Positions 12,816-22,988 of a DNA stretch of 64,000 nucleotides are shown in pieces (position 1 is the first letter of the stretch; the number at the start of each line of letters is the position of its first letter). This stretch comes from Ptychodera flava (Eukaryota > Hemichordata > Enteropneusta > Ptychoderidae). The stretch is from contig NC_091931.1 of assembly GCF_041260155.1 (NCBI RefSeq), positions 10,893,861-10,957,860 of the forward strand, in the 5' to 3' direction. The notes below the pieces were generated by a model that had not been told where the DNA came from, did not search any database, and saw only the letters and a list, made by a program, of their open reading frames with translations. The position numbers and the translations under genes were made by a program.

Positions 12816-12961
12816 TGCTCTGGCTACTCAAGCTGATTAGCCTTTTGGCTAATACAGTGTGAACACAAGTAGCCAGATTTTTATTTTGAGAGGTGAGGTC
12901 AAGGGTCACACACATTCATCTCGAAGGGTCAAAGGTGATATCATTAAACACTCAAGAGTAA

Positions 12962-13703
12962 GGGACCGTCTCAGATTGTCGCAGAAGTTCAAAAAGCGAA
13001 ATTCATTCGTTTAGGGGGGGAGGGGTTTGACCTCCATTCAATTAGTGAACTTCACTTTCGCACTTTTATTTTGTGATCACAAGTTTTCGTGTGTTTATTT
13101 TAAATTAAAGAAAAACTGCACACTCGTGCCAACAAATTTGTAACTGTTTCCATCTCGTTTGTGCCACAAACACAATTTACCGATAGTAACATTGTATCCG
13201 GCCCTAAACCTTTCATTCATCAAATTAGACAAAGACAAAAGTATCATTTTTTTAAATGTGCTATTTATAAGCGTCTGCTCTAACCCCTAGATTTCTTTAT
13301 TCTCACTCGTAATGCACCTGATCATAGTCGTTTTAATATCATTGAACATGCCTGGGCCACCTTGTCAAAGTTTCTCGCTTATTTACCGCCCCTCCCAAGT
13401 ACAAATTGCGTGTTCACAAAGACAAAGAACAGCACAAGAGATTCAAAAAGGGGAAATGAAATAAAATGAAACTTTTATGCGGTAAAATGCCCTGTTAGTA
13501 CTCAAATCTGATCGATTACTTTAATTGTATGTGGCAAGGGGCATACGTCTTTAGTAGCTATAGCAAAATGCAACATTGTAGTCCCAGGCAGACATGAACA
13601 TTTCGCACTTTTGAAGTTTCGTTTAGGGGGAGGGGGGAGGGGGTTTTGATCTAAACGAAGAAATTTCGTTTCTTGAACTTCTGCGACAATCTGAGACGGT
13701 CCC
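12962..13703. mobile_element. Harbinger-like MITE (TAA duplication)
   Basis: The ends are inverted repeats of about 45 bp beginning GGGACCGTCTCAGATTG and continuing TCGCAGAAGTTCAA. The flanking 3 bp are TAA on both sides (12959-12961 and 13704-13706). A 3-bp TWA duplication and a GG-starting terminus are typical of PIF/Harbinger. The 742-bp interior has no transposase, so it is non-autonomous. It lies in the first intron region of the RAG1-like gene and is younger than the host transposon. Confidence 0.85.
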
Positions 13704-14770
13704 TAATCATAACCAAATATTTCAGAAGTCTGCCACTTTCTCATCATCATATGTATCCTCAGTGCTGCTTTATAGTTCAATAAAAAGAATGCTTCGTATC
13801 AAAACTCATGCATGACCATTGATCACCACTTGAACTTTGAAGTACAAAAAAATACAGAAAAGAGAAACATCCTCAAGATCTTCATGAACGTGGCATGGCA
13901 TGCCATGCATGATCACTAGTACTGATACTGATACACGTCCGTGCATGGCCAAAAGACAGCAAAACTCAGTAACAATTTCCGAGCTAAGTAAACAGTGTTT
14001 TACAAAGCTGTTTCAAATCAAACTGGTTTGCACAATCCCTCGCTATAAAAGTGACATTTTGGTGACATTTCAGCTTGAATCATACCTTGAAATAAAATAT
14101 AAACGTGAAACAAAGACATCATGTATGCTGCCGTTCACGTTCAAGAGCATGGTTTGAACCCGTGAACTGGCATGTGCATTGGCTGCACGTAAAAGCAACT
14201 CTACTTTCCAAGATCAAACGGTCCGTGTCTTGTGAAAACAACAGCAGAGCAGTGAAAATTGTAATGGTCACCGGTAAAAGCTCTTCACAGATGAAAGGAT
14301 GATCGCTGAAAACAACTGAAATTGCATGTTTAGACTATGACAACTCCCGGGAAAACAGGACAGCGTGAACGTGAACAATGGCGGACGTCACTGAAGTAGG
14401 ACTATTCTATTTAGGTAACGGGGGACATTTCGGAGGGGCACAAGTACATGTATACGTGCCATTTTCCTCACGATACTAATCACGGGAACTTCGATGTCCC
14501 ATTAGTTTCTCTGATCTGAAAAGTAATTTTACCAACTTGTACGACCCATTATACTCTGAAAACAGTGGCGGGGCTTATACTTAGATAAGTACGGTAGTAC
14601 TATGGTGAAAGACTTCCCAAGAAGTAAAACAACACACCGCAATGCCACAGAACATCGTAGAACAAAGTGACCGAACGTACAAATTTTGAGTCGCCAGTCT
14701 GGCGATTGTTCTGACCGTCTGAGTCGCCAATGAGTGAATCAATTCGCCATTTTGCCGTCGTTCTTTACCA
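13704..14770. other. Intronic DNA of the RAG1-like transposon
   Basis: I see no conserved protein block or clear repeat between the MITE and the next coding block. A CG-containing patch at 14,340-14,480 could hold a secondary promoter, but nothing decides this. Confidence 0.35.
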
Positions 14771-15016
14771 ATGAAATGCCAAACATGTCAACAAATTTGC
14801 AACTCCTCTGACCTCAATAAACACAGCTGTACACCAAGTCAGATTACAGAGTCAAATAAACAAAGTGAACAAACAGCAGGCATACTGTCAGTATTAGAGC
14901 GTCCGATAGAATTACCACTCACAAAGGACTTGGAGAAAGTGGCAACACATTTACTGAAAAGTAAACTAAATAAATCAGCAGATGGAAAAACAGCCATCTA
15001 CAAAACAGGAGGACCA
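14771..15016 (+). pseudogene. RAG1-like gene, C2H2-like block and linker
   Basis: Reads MKCQTCQQICNSSDLNKHSC, which resembles the KCP..C......Y..H zinc-finger region that follows the RING in RAG1. It continues LPLTKDLEKVATHLLKSKL and ends AIYKTGGP before the donor CCA|GTAAGT at 15016. The TGGP end resembles the KGGRP motif at the same place in RAG1, where the DNA-nonamer-binding region begins. The left border is uncertain because no good acceptor is visible. The stretch itself is open and undamaged. Confidence 0.6.
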
Positions 15017-15373
15017 GTAAGTTTGTTTTTCTATTTTTTATTGATATTGCAACAATGAAATTTTTAACACAAAATATACAGAAAGTTATGTGTGGATATT
15101 GATCATTTAATGAGTTCACAGAAAACACTAGTATATATGCTGCTGGGCTAGAGTAGATTGTAGTAGACTGGAAAAGAACTGCTCATCCAAAGTTTATAAC
15201 TTAGATAAGAATGAAAAGTCAGTGGTCTTGATGATGATATGCTTTGCATTCTAAAATATGTATTTCAGGATATTTCTGCCCAGATAAATATTTATTTCAT
15301 TCAGTGAGTCAAGACTCTGTTGTAACCAAATCTGTTGTCTACATCATCAATGCTCAATTTATCTTTTCTTCAG

Positions 15374-15654
15374 AACCGTGTTGTTGTTCAGGCACCACAA
15401 GCAAGAGTTGCTACAAACACAGCCTGCAGGAGCACCATACGCAAACGGTATATTTACCTGGAAAATCAAAGAGAGAAAATCAGTAAAGGTTCAACAGATG
15501 CACAGCAAACAGATGAAATTAAAGTTGCTGCAAAACAAAGAAGAATAGATGAGTTGTTTTCCAAAATCCCAAAGAAGACGGTCAGCGGTGAAGAAATGTT
15601 GGCTGTAAAAAGTGATCTTGGAATGTCTTGGAACAGGAACAGGAAATTGAAGAG
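15374..15654 (+). pseudogene. RAG1-like gene, basic exon
   Basis: Bounded by tttcttcag and AAGAG|GTTAGT. It encodes a lysine/arginine-rich segment (NRVVVQAPQARVATN, RSTIRKRYIYLENQ, AAKQRRIDELFSKIPKK, then LGMSWNRNRKLKR). It sits where RAG1 has its GGRPR nonamer-binding region, but I see no clear alignment, so a DNA-binding role is only an inference. The open frame runs through the exon and joins the next exon in phase (KR|W). Confidence 0.6.
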
Positions 15655-15751
15655 GTTAGTCTTGGCATATCCTACTTACCTGCTAGAGAAGAAACACTAT
15701 AAAATGGAAAAAAATTCAATTAAAGGGTCAAAGTAACAAACACATATTATT

Positions 15752-15822
15752 GATATTATTTTTGTCATTCTGGTTTCATTTATATTATATATAAATGAAA
15801 CCAGAATGACAAAATTAATATC
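15752..15822. repeat. Perfect hairpin in intron
   Basis: A near-perfect foldback of about 70 bp. ATTCTGGTTTCATTTATAT pairs with its reverse complement immediately downstream, with almost no loop. It lies just before a second, unrelated hairpin. It could be a tiny foldback MITE; no target duplication could be fixed. Confidence 0.75.
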
Positions 15823-15836
15823 AAAAGTTGTTGTTT

Positions 15837-15912
15837 GTGTCAAGCCTCAGTGAGCAGAACAATATGAATAATATTACTATTCATATTGTTCTGCTCACTA
15901 AGGCTTGACACA
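15837..15912. repeat. Second perfect hairpin in intron
   Basis: TGTCAAGCCTCAGTGAGC with AGAACAATATGAATA pairs with its reverse complement over about 36 bp with a minimal loop and one mismatch. The sequence is unrelated to the hairpin 15 bp upstream. Such near-identity of arms suggests recent origin or ongoing arm-to-arm correction. Confidence 0.75.
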
Positions 15913-15994
15913 CCATAGCTATACATGGACATAGAACAAAAGTACATGTGTACACTGAAAGGTAACTGGACATTCTTTCTATTGTTTTGCATAG

Positions 15995-16198
15995 ATGGTT
16001 CAGTCAGTGGGGTTTGAGAAGTGAAGGTGAACTGAAAATGAGAAGAGAAAAGGAACACATTATTGGTGATAATTTGCTAGCAGAAAGTTTGCCTTTTGTC
16101 TTCAATGATGAAAAGGGGAAAACTGTGAAGCCTGCACCCTGTGTGTATGCAAGAAGTCTGCCTGAAAAAGTGTTACAACATCTTGAGGACAATGACAA
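15995..16198 (+). pseudogene. RAG1-like gene, WFSQW exon
   Basis: Bounded by gttttgcatag and GACAA|GTAAGT. It encodes WFSQWGLRSEGELKMRR, EHIIGDNLLAESLPFVF and KPAPCVYARSLPEKVLQHLEDND. I recognise these blocks from a multi-copy invertebrate protein family in which they directly precede a WHDG...GGD.GGGSFK block. Here that block follows in the next exon. The exon is intact. Confidence 0.7.
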
Positions 16199-16406
16199 GT
16201 AAGTGATGTAACTGTGCACTGGAATCTAAATTTTAAATTCATTTCTGATACTGACAATGTGATCATACTCCATAGATCTTCCATTTTTTTTTGTCATCAA
16301 AGCCCAGTAACTGTAACTTTGTGTTTTACATATAGTTCACATGTCAACTAAACATGTCAAGGGTACAGATGCTGGGGCTTTTAAGTCATAAAGTCTTTAT
16401 TTCCAG

Positions 16407-16648
16407 ATTAAACCTACGACATGGCATGACGGACACATACCAGAGAATGAACTGTGGATCAAACTAGGTGGAGACAAGGGCGGAGGAAGTTTTAAATCCA
16501 TGTTCCAGCTAGGCAACGTTCCTCACCCTAACGCCAAACAAACACAGTTGTATTTGCCTGTTTGAAAGTGGAGACAGCTTTCAAAACTTGCTCACTGCTC
16601 TGGGAAGATACAAGAACAACTACATCATCTCAAGACACTGACCTGGAA
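16407..16648 (+). pseudogene. RAG1-like gene, GGDKGGGSFK exon (candidate first catalytic D)
   Basis: Bounded by tttccag and TGGAA|GTGAGT. The conserved frame reads TTWHDGHIPENELW, IKLGGDKGGGSFKSMFQ, then CLFESGDSFQNLLTAL and IQEQLHHLKTLTWK. Moving between these blocks needs three frame changes within the exon, so this part is damaged. The D of GGDKGGGSFK occupies the position where RAG1 has its first active-site aspartate (LADESDHE); this equivalence is inferred from block order, not from an alignment. The exon end joins the next exon in phase (WK|G). Confidence 0.6.
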
Positions 16649-16944
16649 GTGAGTTGAAAATATTGAAAACATTACTTACATGACTTTCAACAGCAACAGC
16701 AAGGGGTGGACGATACTCCACAATACTGGAGTGTGTGGTCCCAGTTTCCCCTAAATTTCAATGTTTATCTTTCTGTATATACCTGTACAAAATCGAAACT
16801 AAAAATGATTATGAATATGTACAACCTTAGTGATGTATGTTAGCATGTGCAATTGTGTGCATCTCACCAGACTCTGCTGTGTGATAACACCAGGCATTGG
16901 ATTGTAAAAACTTGGTCAGTTGTTGAATCAACCTTTTTTAGGGT

Positions 16945-17020
16945 TGAGAATATGGCAGAGCGGTCTGATGTCCCAGCTACGCAATTTGGTGCAGTAGGTG
17001 TGGGTTCAAGATCTGGTGGT
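16945..17020 (+). repeat. tRNA-like SINE fragment
   Basis: ATGGCAGAGCGGTCTGA resembles a box A of a Leu/Ser-type tRNA, and GGTGTGGGTTCAAGAT about 45 bases later resembles a box B. The intervening stem sequences do not fold cleanly, so this is more likely a tRNA-derived SINE head than a working tRNA gene. Confidence 0.4.
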
Positions 17021-17138
17021 AAAATATATGAAATTGTCTGCAGAATTCAGTCAAGCTGTTACTCAATGGTCTTCTGGTTTTAAAATACTCACTTTCACTT
17101 GTTTTTTTTTTTGCATATATTCTCTATATTTGTCTTAG

Positions 17139-17418
17139 GGGAAAGACATTCAGGCTGTTTGCTTTCGGAGACTATGAATATCTTTGTAAGATGTACGGTT
17201 TGAGTGGACCAAGTGGAAGACATTTTTGTCTGTGGTGTTTAGTAACCCAAGAGGAGTCCCAGATACCAAGACAACTGAGAATTTCACAACCCAGGACCCT
17301 TGAACAAATTTCCAAGGACTACAATGAATTCCTGACCATTGGCAAAGGGAAGTTGTCAAATGCAAAGCACTTCAACAATGCAATAAATGAACCAATATTT
17401 GACATCCCAATAACACAG
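17139..17418 (+). pseudogene. RAG1-like gene, CxxC zinc exon
   Basis: Bounded by tttgtcttag and ACACAG|GTAATT. It encodes FAFGDYEYLCKMYGLSGP, SGRHFCLWCLVTQEESQ, SQPRTLEQISKDYNEF and a conserved NEPIFDIP end. RAG1 has [23 protein letters not shown] at the same relative place, where a CxxC pair forms half of its core zinc site. The similarity G(L)..SG....C..C.....EASQ/EESQ is visible by eye. The exon is intact and joins its neighbours in phase. Confidence 0.7.
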
Positions 17419-17701
17419 GTAATTATGCACTTACTTCTTACTGTATACAGGCAAGACTTGTTATTGGTTTTAGTGCTGTCAATTATACACATTACCCAAC
17501 CCAACTAGATGGACAAACTAATCTGTAATATTTACATTTGTATTTACATTTGTGTAGATCACAATGTACTCTGTTTTCCTAATTTGAAATGGCAATCTTT
17601 ATACCGAATTTTGTGAGAAAAGTTGAAGACCTCTACTTGGGTTTGATACAGTAGGTAAAGACTTACACATCCATATTTTACTTCTGTTTAAAAACAATTA
17701 G

Positions 17702-17910
17702 GTGTGTGTGCCGAGTCTTCATCTGGACCTGGGTATTTATCTACGCTTCTACAATATGTTGAAATGGAAGTTAGTAAGCTGGATAAAAAAATAGATGCAG
17801 ACGGTCTTCTTGTGCAGACACTTGACAACACTCTGCAAAAAATAAATGTCCACCGGCAGGCATATCATGGAAAGGCATTCGTTGGAAATCATGTGCACAA
17901 ATGTTTACAG
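17702..17910 (+). pseudogene. RAG1-like gene, LHLDLG exon (candidate second catalytic D)
   Basis: The acceptor is acaattag, in phase with the previous exon, and the donor is TTACAG|GTTAGT. It begins VCVPSLHLDLGIYLRFYN, which parallels the RAG1 segment around its second active-site aspartate (SIDALHCDIGNA.EFYKIF). After one frame slip near 17,770 it continues KLDKKIDADGLLVQTLDN and HRQAYHGKAFVGNHVHKC. The parallel to RAG1 is by eye only. Confidence 0.65.
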
Positions 17911-18161
17911 GTTAGTTGACAAACTGTGCAAAGTAAAGTCATGCACGATGTGGGATACAGAATTTGACAAGCACATGACAGAATATACATGTCATCTGCA
18001 CAAGTTCTGTATCACACACACATTAGGCATTACATTTGGAAATCAAGAAAATGACTTACCTGATACTTGTGGTGATTATCCACTTCTTAACTGACCATTA
18101 TTGAGCCTACCAGTCTTCTTTAAACTTCACACATGCAATATGTTCTCATCCATGCATGTAG

Positions 18162-18344
18162 GACTGCAACATTGATATGCTCACACAAGCTGTAGTTGAT
18201 GAAGTGGGAAAGAGAAACCAAGAGATTACTGCTGAAGCCTGACTGTATGTGAGAAATTCAACAAACTTTTCAAATTGTTTGCCAAGTGCCATGCTGCATA
18301 CAGCTCATCTAACTACATGGAAGCTGGAGAAATCGACTACTTAG
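18162..18344 (+). pseudogene. RAG1-like gene, VCE exon
   Basis: Bounded by gcatgtag and TACTTAG|GTAAGG. It reads DCNIDMLTQAVVDEV and, after one frame slip near 18,240, TVCEKFNKLFKLFAKCHAAY followed by MEAGEIDYL. RAG1 has [22 protein letters not shown] in the corresponding interval between its second D and its E. The exon joins the last exon in phase. Confidence 0.6.
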
Positions 18345-18472
18345 GTAAGGTATACTTCTGTATAGAAACAATCCTATCATCTGGAAGTGGGGTAACTGGT
18401 GGGGTAACAAGAGCTTTATGAGTAATTGTGCCAACTGACCATTTTAATTGTTTGTTTTTTCTCTTTCTCTAG

Positions 18473-18792
18473 AAGCAAATATAGATGCTCTCATGGCCTA
18501 CTACAGGCAGCAATTTCCTAATGCCAAGATCTCACCGAAGTTACACATCCTTGAAAATCACAACCTCCCATGGATCCGAAGATGGGGATTTGGCTGCAGT
18601 TTTCATGGGGAACAGGGTGGGGAGCATATTCATGCAGACCTCAATAATATCAGATTTAGTATAAGGGGCCTTAAAGACAGTCTCGAAATTGCCAAGAGCC
18701 TGATGAAAGAACACTGGATGCAGGCATCTCCCACCACTCAGAAGCACAAACCCGAAATCGTGTGTGAAATTGGAAAGAATAAAAGCCAATAA
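18473..18792 (+). pseudogene. RAG1-like gene, last exon with GEQGGE (candidate catalytic E)
   Basis: The acceptor is ctttctctag; the TAA stop ends at 18792 and overlaps an AATAAA signal. It encodes ANIDALMAYYRQQFP, PKLHILENHNLPWIRRW, GFGCSFHGEQGGEHIH and SLMKEHWMQASPTTQK. In RAG1 the active-site glutamate lies in IGAWASEGNESGNKLF, followed by MEDVLKHHWLYTS. The G.G....E.G.E..N/H pattern and the HW segment correspond. The exon is intact, and it is a widely repeated block in invertebrate genomes, as far as I recall. Confidence 0.7.
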
Positions 18793-19102
18793 ATGTTAAT
18801 ATGTATCGACAAAAATGCTTGTGTACACAGAATGTACTGGCACATGTATATAGTACTGAAAATGTTAATGAGACATTTTATTGGTTTGACAATCTGTAAT
18901 TTGGTCAGTCACTCGCAAAATCCATTTCTATTTTACTTTTATTTTTGAACTGTACATGAACCAAAACATCCTCACAAATGGGTTGATAAGCATCTCCTTG
19001 AACAGATGATTAGTTTTACAATCATATCTAATTAGTTTTAATGGAAGAGAATCTGCAAGGGAAACACCATTTTTTGTGTGGTATGATACAACAGTTCTCA
19101 CC

Positions 19103-19651
19103 ACAGGGGGCAGATGAAAGTCCCCTGGGGTGGGGAGGAGATTTTTTGTGCAACGGTTGACCTTTTTTTTTATTAATTTTGACTGTGGTATTTCAAATAA
19201 AGATTTCGACTCCATACCGTCCGATTGCTTTATATATTACCGACAAGTCCTTATCTCCTCTCCAACTTGTGTATACACCACTGTAATTGCTCCAAAAACA
19301 TTGCCAACTTGCTAATCCGCTGTCGGTATCAGCGGATAAAGTGATTGAGTCAACACCCACAGCCGTCCCTCTTATTTCACTACGTGTGGGACTGTGGTGT
19401 TGACTTAATAAGCTAATCCGCTGATACGCGCAGTCATTAACAAGTTGGCAATGTTTGCGCAGCAATTAGAGTGGTATGTGCACGGTTGAAGAGGAGATAA
19501 GGAATTGCAGGTATTGAAAACACAGTCAGACAGTTTGGAGTCGAAAGCTTTATTTGAAATATCACAGTCAAAATTAATAAAATCAAATAAGGTAAACCGT
19601 TGCACAAAAAACCCTCCTCCCCACCCCAGGGGACTTTCATCTGCCCCCTGT
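19103..19651. mobile_element. MULE-like MITE with long inverted repeats (9-bp TSD)
   Basis: The ends are inverted repeats of about 220 bp starting ACAGGGGGCAGATG. The flanking 9 bp GTTCTCACC occur on both sides (19094-19102 and 19652-19660). Long terminal repeats and a 9-bp duplication are the Mutator-like signature. No transposase is present. It lies in the 3' non-coding part of the RAG1-like transposon. The two arms are slightly diverged. Confidence 0.85.
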
Positions 19652-19740
19652 GTTCTCACCATGTGTATATAGTAAATGTTTATGTGATTGATACTTACCT
19701 TTTTATGGTGAAGAATGATAAACATTTATGTGATTGATAC

Positions 19741-19869
19741 CAATCTGATTATAATCAGACTTTAGGGAATGGCAAAGTGAATTCTGATGTGTTGTCGTCT
19801 CTGACTACAGGCGACAACACATCAGACTTCACGACGCCGTTCCCTACATCTCAGATTTTGATCAGATTG
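19741..19869. repeat. Foldback between short direct repeats
   Basis: CAATCTGATTATAATCAGA ... TCTGATGTGTTGTCG is followed by its imperfect reverse complement, giving arms of about 55 bp and a short loop. It is flanked by three copies of an 'aatgtttatgtgattgatacttacct' direct repeat (near 19,674, 19,722 and 19,908). Confidence 0.7.
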
Positions 19870-19929
19870 GATCGATACTTACCTGTTTATGGTGAATAAT
19901 AATAAATGTTTACGTGATTGATACTTACC

Positions 19930-21490
19930 TGTTTATTGTTTCTGTCTCAAGGACATGACATGACAATGACAACTTATGAATATTATTAATATATGACTTG
20001 CCTTTTGATTTGTCTGTTGCCAGCTCCCCCTTTTTTCGGATTTTCCATCCACATATCCATTCATCTATCCATGTCAAGCATCACAGCCTGCACACTTTGT
20101 GTGTGTTGTCCTAGTTTATCCTGTACAAATAATGCATAAATCATCAGATTAATAATATATCACATCCCATGCACAGAAATATGTAGTTAATAATATCACC
20201 TACATCAAAATGAGATACTTTTCCTCAATCATATTTGCATGAGTCAAAATGGAAGTATCATCATCCACTGACATGGAAAAATTGCATTATGCTACAACTG
20301 TTGAACTGATGTCTAGACAAACCAATTTTCAACAATGCTGACATACTGTGACCTTTGTGAAATTTTCTGATTCCCCATTTGCTATATAGAATTCATCATC
20401 CTCTAGTCCACTGTTGACTTGAACCCAAAAAGCTGAACAGCAATATTTTTTATGCAGTGAACGGCAAAGGTCAATAAACTCTACCACCCACGTCTTGGAG
20501 ATATTTAAATGGCTTCCGTCAGTTCTACTTTGTAGTGGATTTCCAGCTATTCATCAGTCAGGTCACTGTTATTGAGTGAGCACCCACAAATACAAAAGTG
20601 TCAAGTAAGATTCTGAACTCTTACTATGTCGTTTCAACGTGAGCTATAGATCGCCTGCTACGCAATCGATGGCATGTCGACAATGCATGTCATTGTCAGT
20701 GTCATGTCACCTGGCATTTCAAAATCACGCTAGTCTGTTCAGATGAAATTATAAGCACGTTTCTATCCATTAGACGTAACTGAAATAACTTATTTAATAC
20801 TATAAGGCATGGCTTTATGCCACAAACACTTCGTGAAAGAGCGGGACCGTGATCATGCCATTTACAAAACCGAGCGTGACTTCCGGTTTCCCACGCTCGG
20901 CATGTACAACGTTGATATATGGCTTCTACAAGTACGTACTATGCATAAACGATGACCAGATCAGCCCAAGACCAATTTAGAGCTAAAAATGAACCAAAAC
21001 GGGAATATGTCTGAAGTAATATCACTCGGAATTTGTTTCAGTACATAATTTAACGAACTATAGGCTTCGACAAGAGCTATTAATGCATAAAACTTACCTC
21101 TCAGTCCGTGAACTACATCGAGCTGTGGCGGCGGCTAGGAAAATTAGCCGCGCACATGGTCGGGTGTGGCAGTAAAACTGAGGCACACACTTCTCAAATC
21201 ACCATGTGATTTCTCCGGAAAACTCAAGAACATAATAATATTCATCATCAATGTCTTGGAATTTTTGGAAATTCAAAAATATGACCGCTACGCCAGTATT
21301 GTTCGATAAAACATTTGGATACAACGATTTTCATCCCGTTTTCGCACCAGAACTATCTCTTGTGAAGGAAAACATTATTATGCATTCAAATTATTCATGA
21401 CGATGTTAGATTAGCTGATTTCATTGGTTAAAGTAAGGGGCGGAGTTCGTTGCTAACGACGGTTGCTATGTTATTAACATAATCCTACAG
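19930..21490. other. 3' non-coding part of the 10-kb transposon
   Basis: I see no second gene here on either strand; in particular no kelch-repeat (RAG2-like) sequence. A minus-strand donor-like site (CTGAGAG|GTAAGT, read from about 21,105 down to 21,090) and GC-richer DNA at 20,830-21,180 could mark a promoter and first exon, but no protein follows. Confidence 0.4.
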
Positions 21491-21550
21491 CGCACAAAGA
21501 TGCGTTCGCTAGCGCATGCGCACAACTGAATTCACGCTCAAAACATACGT

Positions 21551-22988
21551 GTAACCACAAGTGCTACAGCCTTCATGTATGGTATGATTGGACACCTTAT
21601 GATGCCACATATTGTACCTCATTAATTATGCGCATATCTAATTTTGAGCGAGCCAATAGAGCTAGAGGTCTGATTTTTGGTATATAGGGATAACTTAGCA
21701 ATACAATTTTTTTGACAAAATGTCACGTGACCTCGGTGACCTTTGACCTCAAATATACATATTTGTCCATAACTCAGTAACCACAAATGCTACACCCTTC
21801 ATGTATGGTATGATGGGACACCTTATGACGCCACATATTGTACTTCATTTATTATGCGCATATCTAATTTTGAGCGAGCCAATAGAGCTAGAGGTCTGAT
21901 TTTTGGTATATAGGGATAACTTAGCAATACAATTTTTTTGACAAAATGTCATGTGACCTCGGTGACCTTTGACCTCAAATATACATATTTGTCCTATAAC
22001 TCAGTAACCACAAGTGCTACACCCTTCATGTATGGTATGATGGGACACCTTATGACGCCACATATTGTACCTCATTAATTATGTGCATATCTAATTTTGA
22101 GCGAGCCAATAGAGCTAGAGGTCTGATTTTTGGTATATAGGGATAACTTAGCAATACAAATTTTTTGACAAAATGTCACGTGACCTCGGTGACCTTTGAC
22201 CTCAAATATACATATTTGTCCATAACTCAGTAACCACAAGTGCTACACCCTTCATGTATGGTATGATGGGACACCTTATGACGCCACATATTGTACCTCA
22301 TTAATTATGCACATATCTAATTTTGAGCGAGCCAATAGAGCTAGAGGTCTGATTTTTGGTATATAGGGATAACTTAGCAATACAATTTTTTTGACAAAAT
22401 GTCATGTGACCTCGGTGACCTTTGACCTCAAATATACATATTTGTCCATAACTCAGTAACCACAAGTGCTACACCCTTCATATTTGGTATGATTGGACAC
22501 TTTATGACACCACATACTGTACCTCATTAATTATGCACATATCTAATTCTGAGCAAGCCAATTGAGCTGGATGTCTGATTTTTGGTATATAGGGATAACT
22601 ATAGGAGAGAAATTTTTGACCAAATGTCATGTGACCTCGATGACCTTTTACCTAAAATATATGTTTATGTCAATAAATAAGTAACCACAAGTGCTATGTC
22701 CTTTGTATTTAGTAGGATGGGAGACCTTATGACAACACACGCTTTACCTCATTAATTATGTACACATCTAATTCTGGGCAAGCGAATAGAGCTAGAGATC
22801 TGATTTTTGGCATATAATTAGCTATGTAATTTTTTTTTCAAAATTTCATGTGACCTCGATGACCTTTGACCTTTGATTATACATATATATGCATATCTCA
22901 GTAACCACAAGTTCTATACCCTCCAATTTTGATAGGATATTAGACCTTAAGATGTCACATCTTGTACCTCATTTATAATGCGCATATG
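21551..22988 (+). repeat. 226-bp minisatellite, right part
   Basis: Six to seven head-to-tail units; the phase marker taaccac starts at 21552, 21778, 22005, 22231, 22457, 22682 and 22902. Spacing is 225-227 bp for most units and 220 in the last. The first units are nearly identical to each other and to the left part, while the last two are clearly diverged, so expansion started from the left side. Each unit contains two GTGACCT-type direct half sites (CACGTGACCTCGGTGACC, then TTTGACCTC). Confidence 0.92.

Larger units (their letters stand above)
11500..21551. mobile_element. 10-kb DNA transposon carrying a RAG1-like gene
   Basis: The element interrupts the 226-bp array between cagTA and TAaccac, giving an apparent TA (or GTA) target duplication. 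The right end read inward is CACGTATGTTTTGAG and later AGTTGTGCGCATGCGC. The left end has CACGTATGTTTAGTTAG from 11511 and the same GTTGTGCGCATGCGC at about 11,548-11,562. These are terminal inverted repeats with a diverged middle. The left end carries 11 extra bases (11500-11510) before CACGTATG that the right end lacks. The terminal CAC recalls CACTA, Transib and RAG signal ends, but the 5-bp duplication known for Transib/RAG is not seen. It carries one plus-strand gene (12,177-18,792) and at least two younger MITEs. Confidence 0.8.

Noticed and set aside
12310-12840. A stand-alone RING-finger host gene
   Set aside because: The RING is preceded by RAG1-type CRICG and HPNHICYLC blocks and followed by transposase exons inside an element with inverted termini, so it is part of the transposon gene.
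19930-21490. A RAG2-like partner gene in the 10-kb transposon
   Set aside because: I looked on both strands for kelch-type repeats and long frames and found none.
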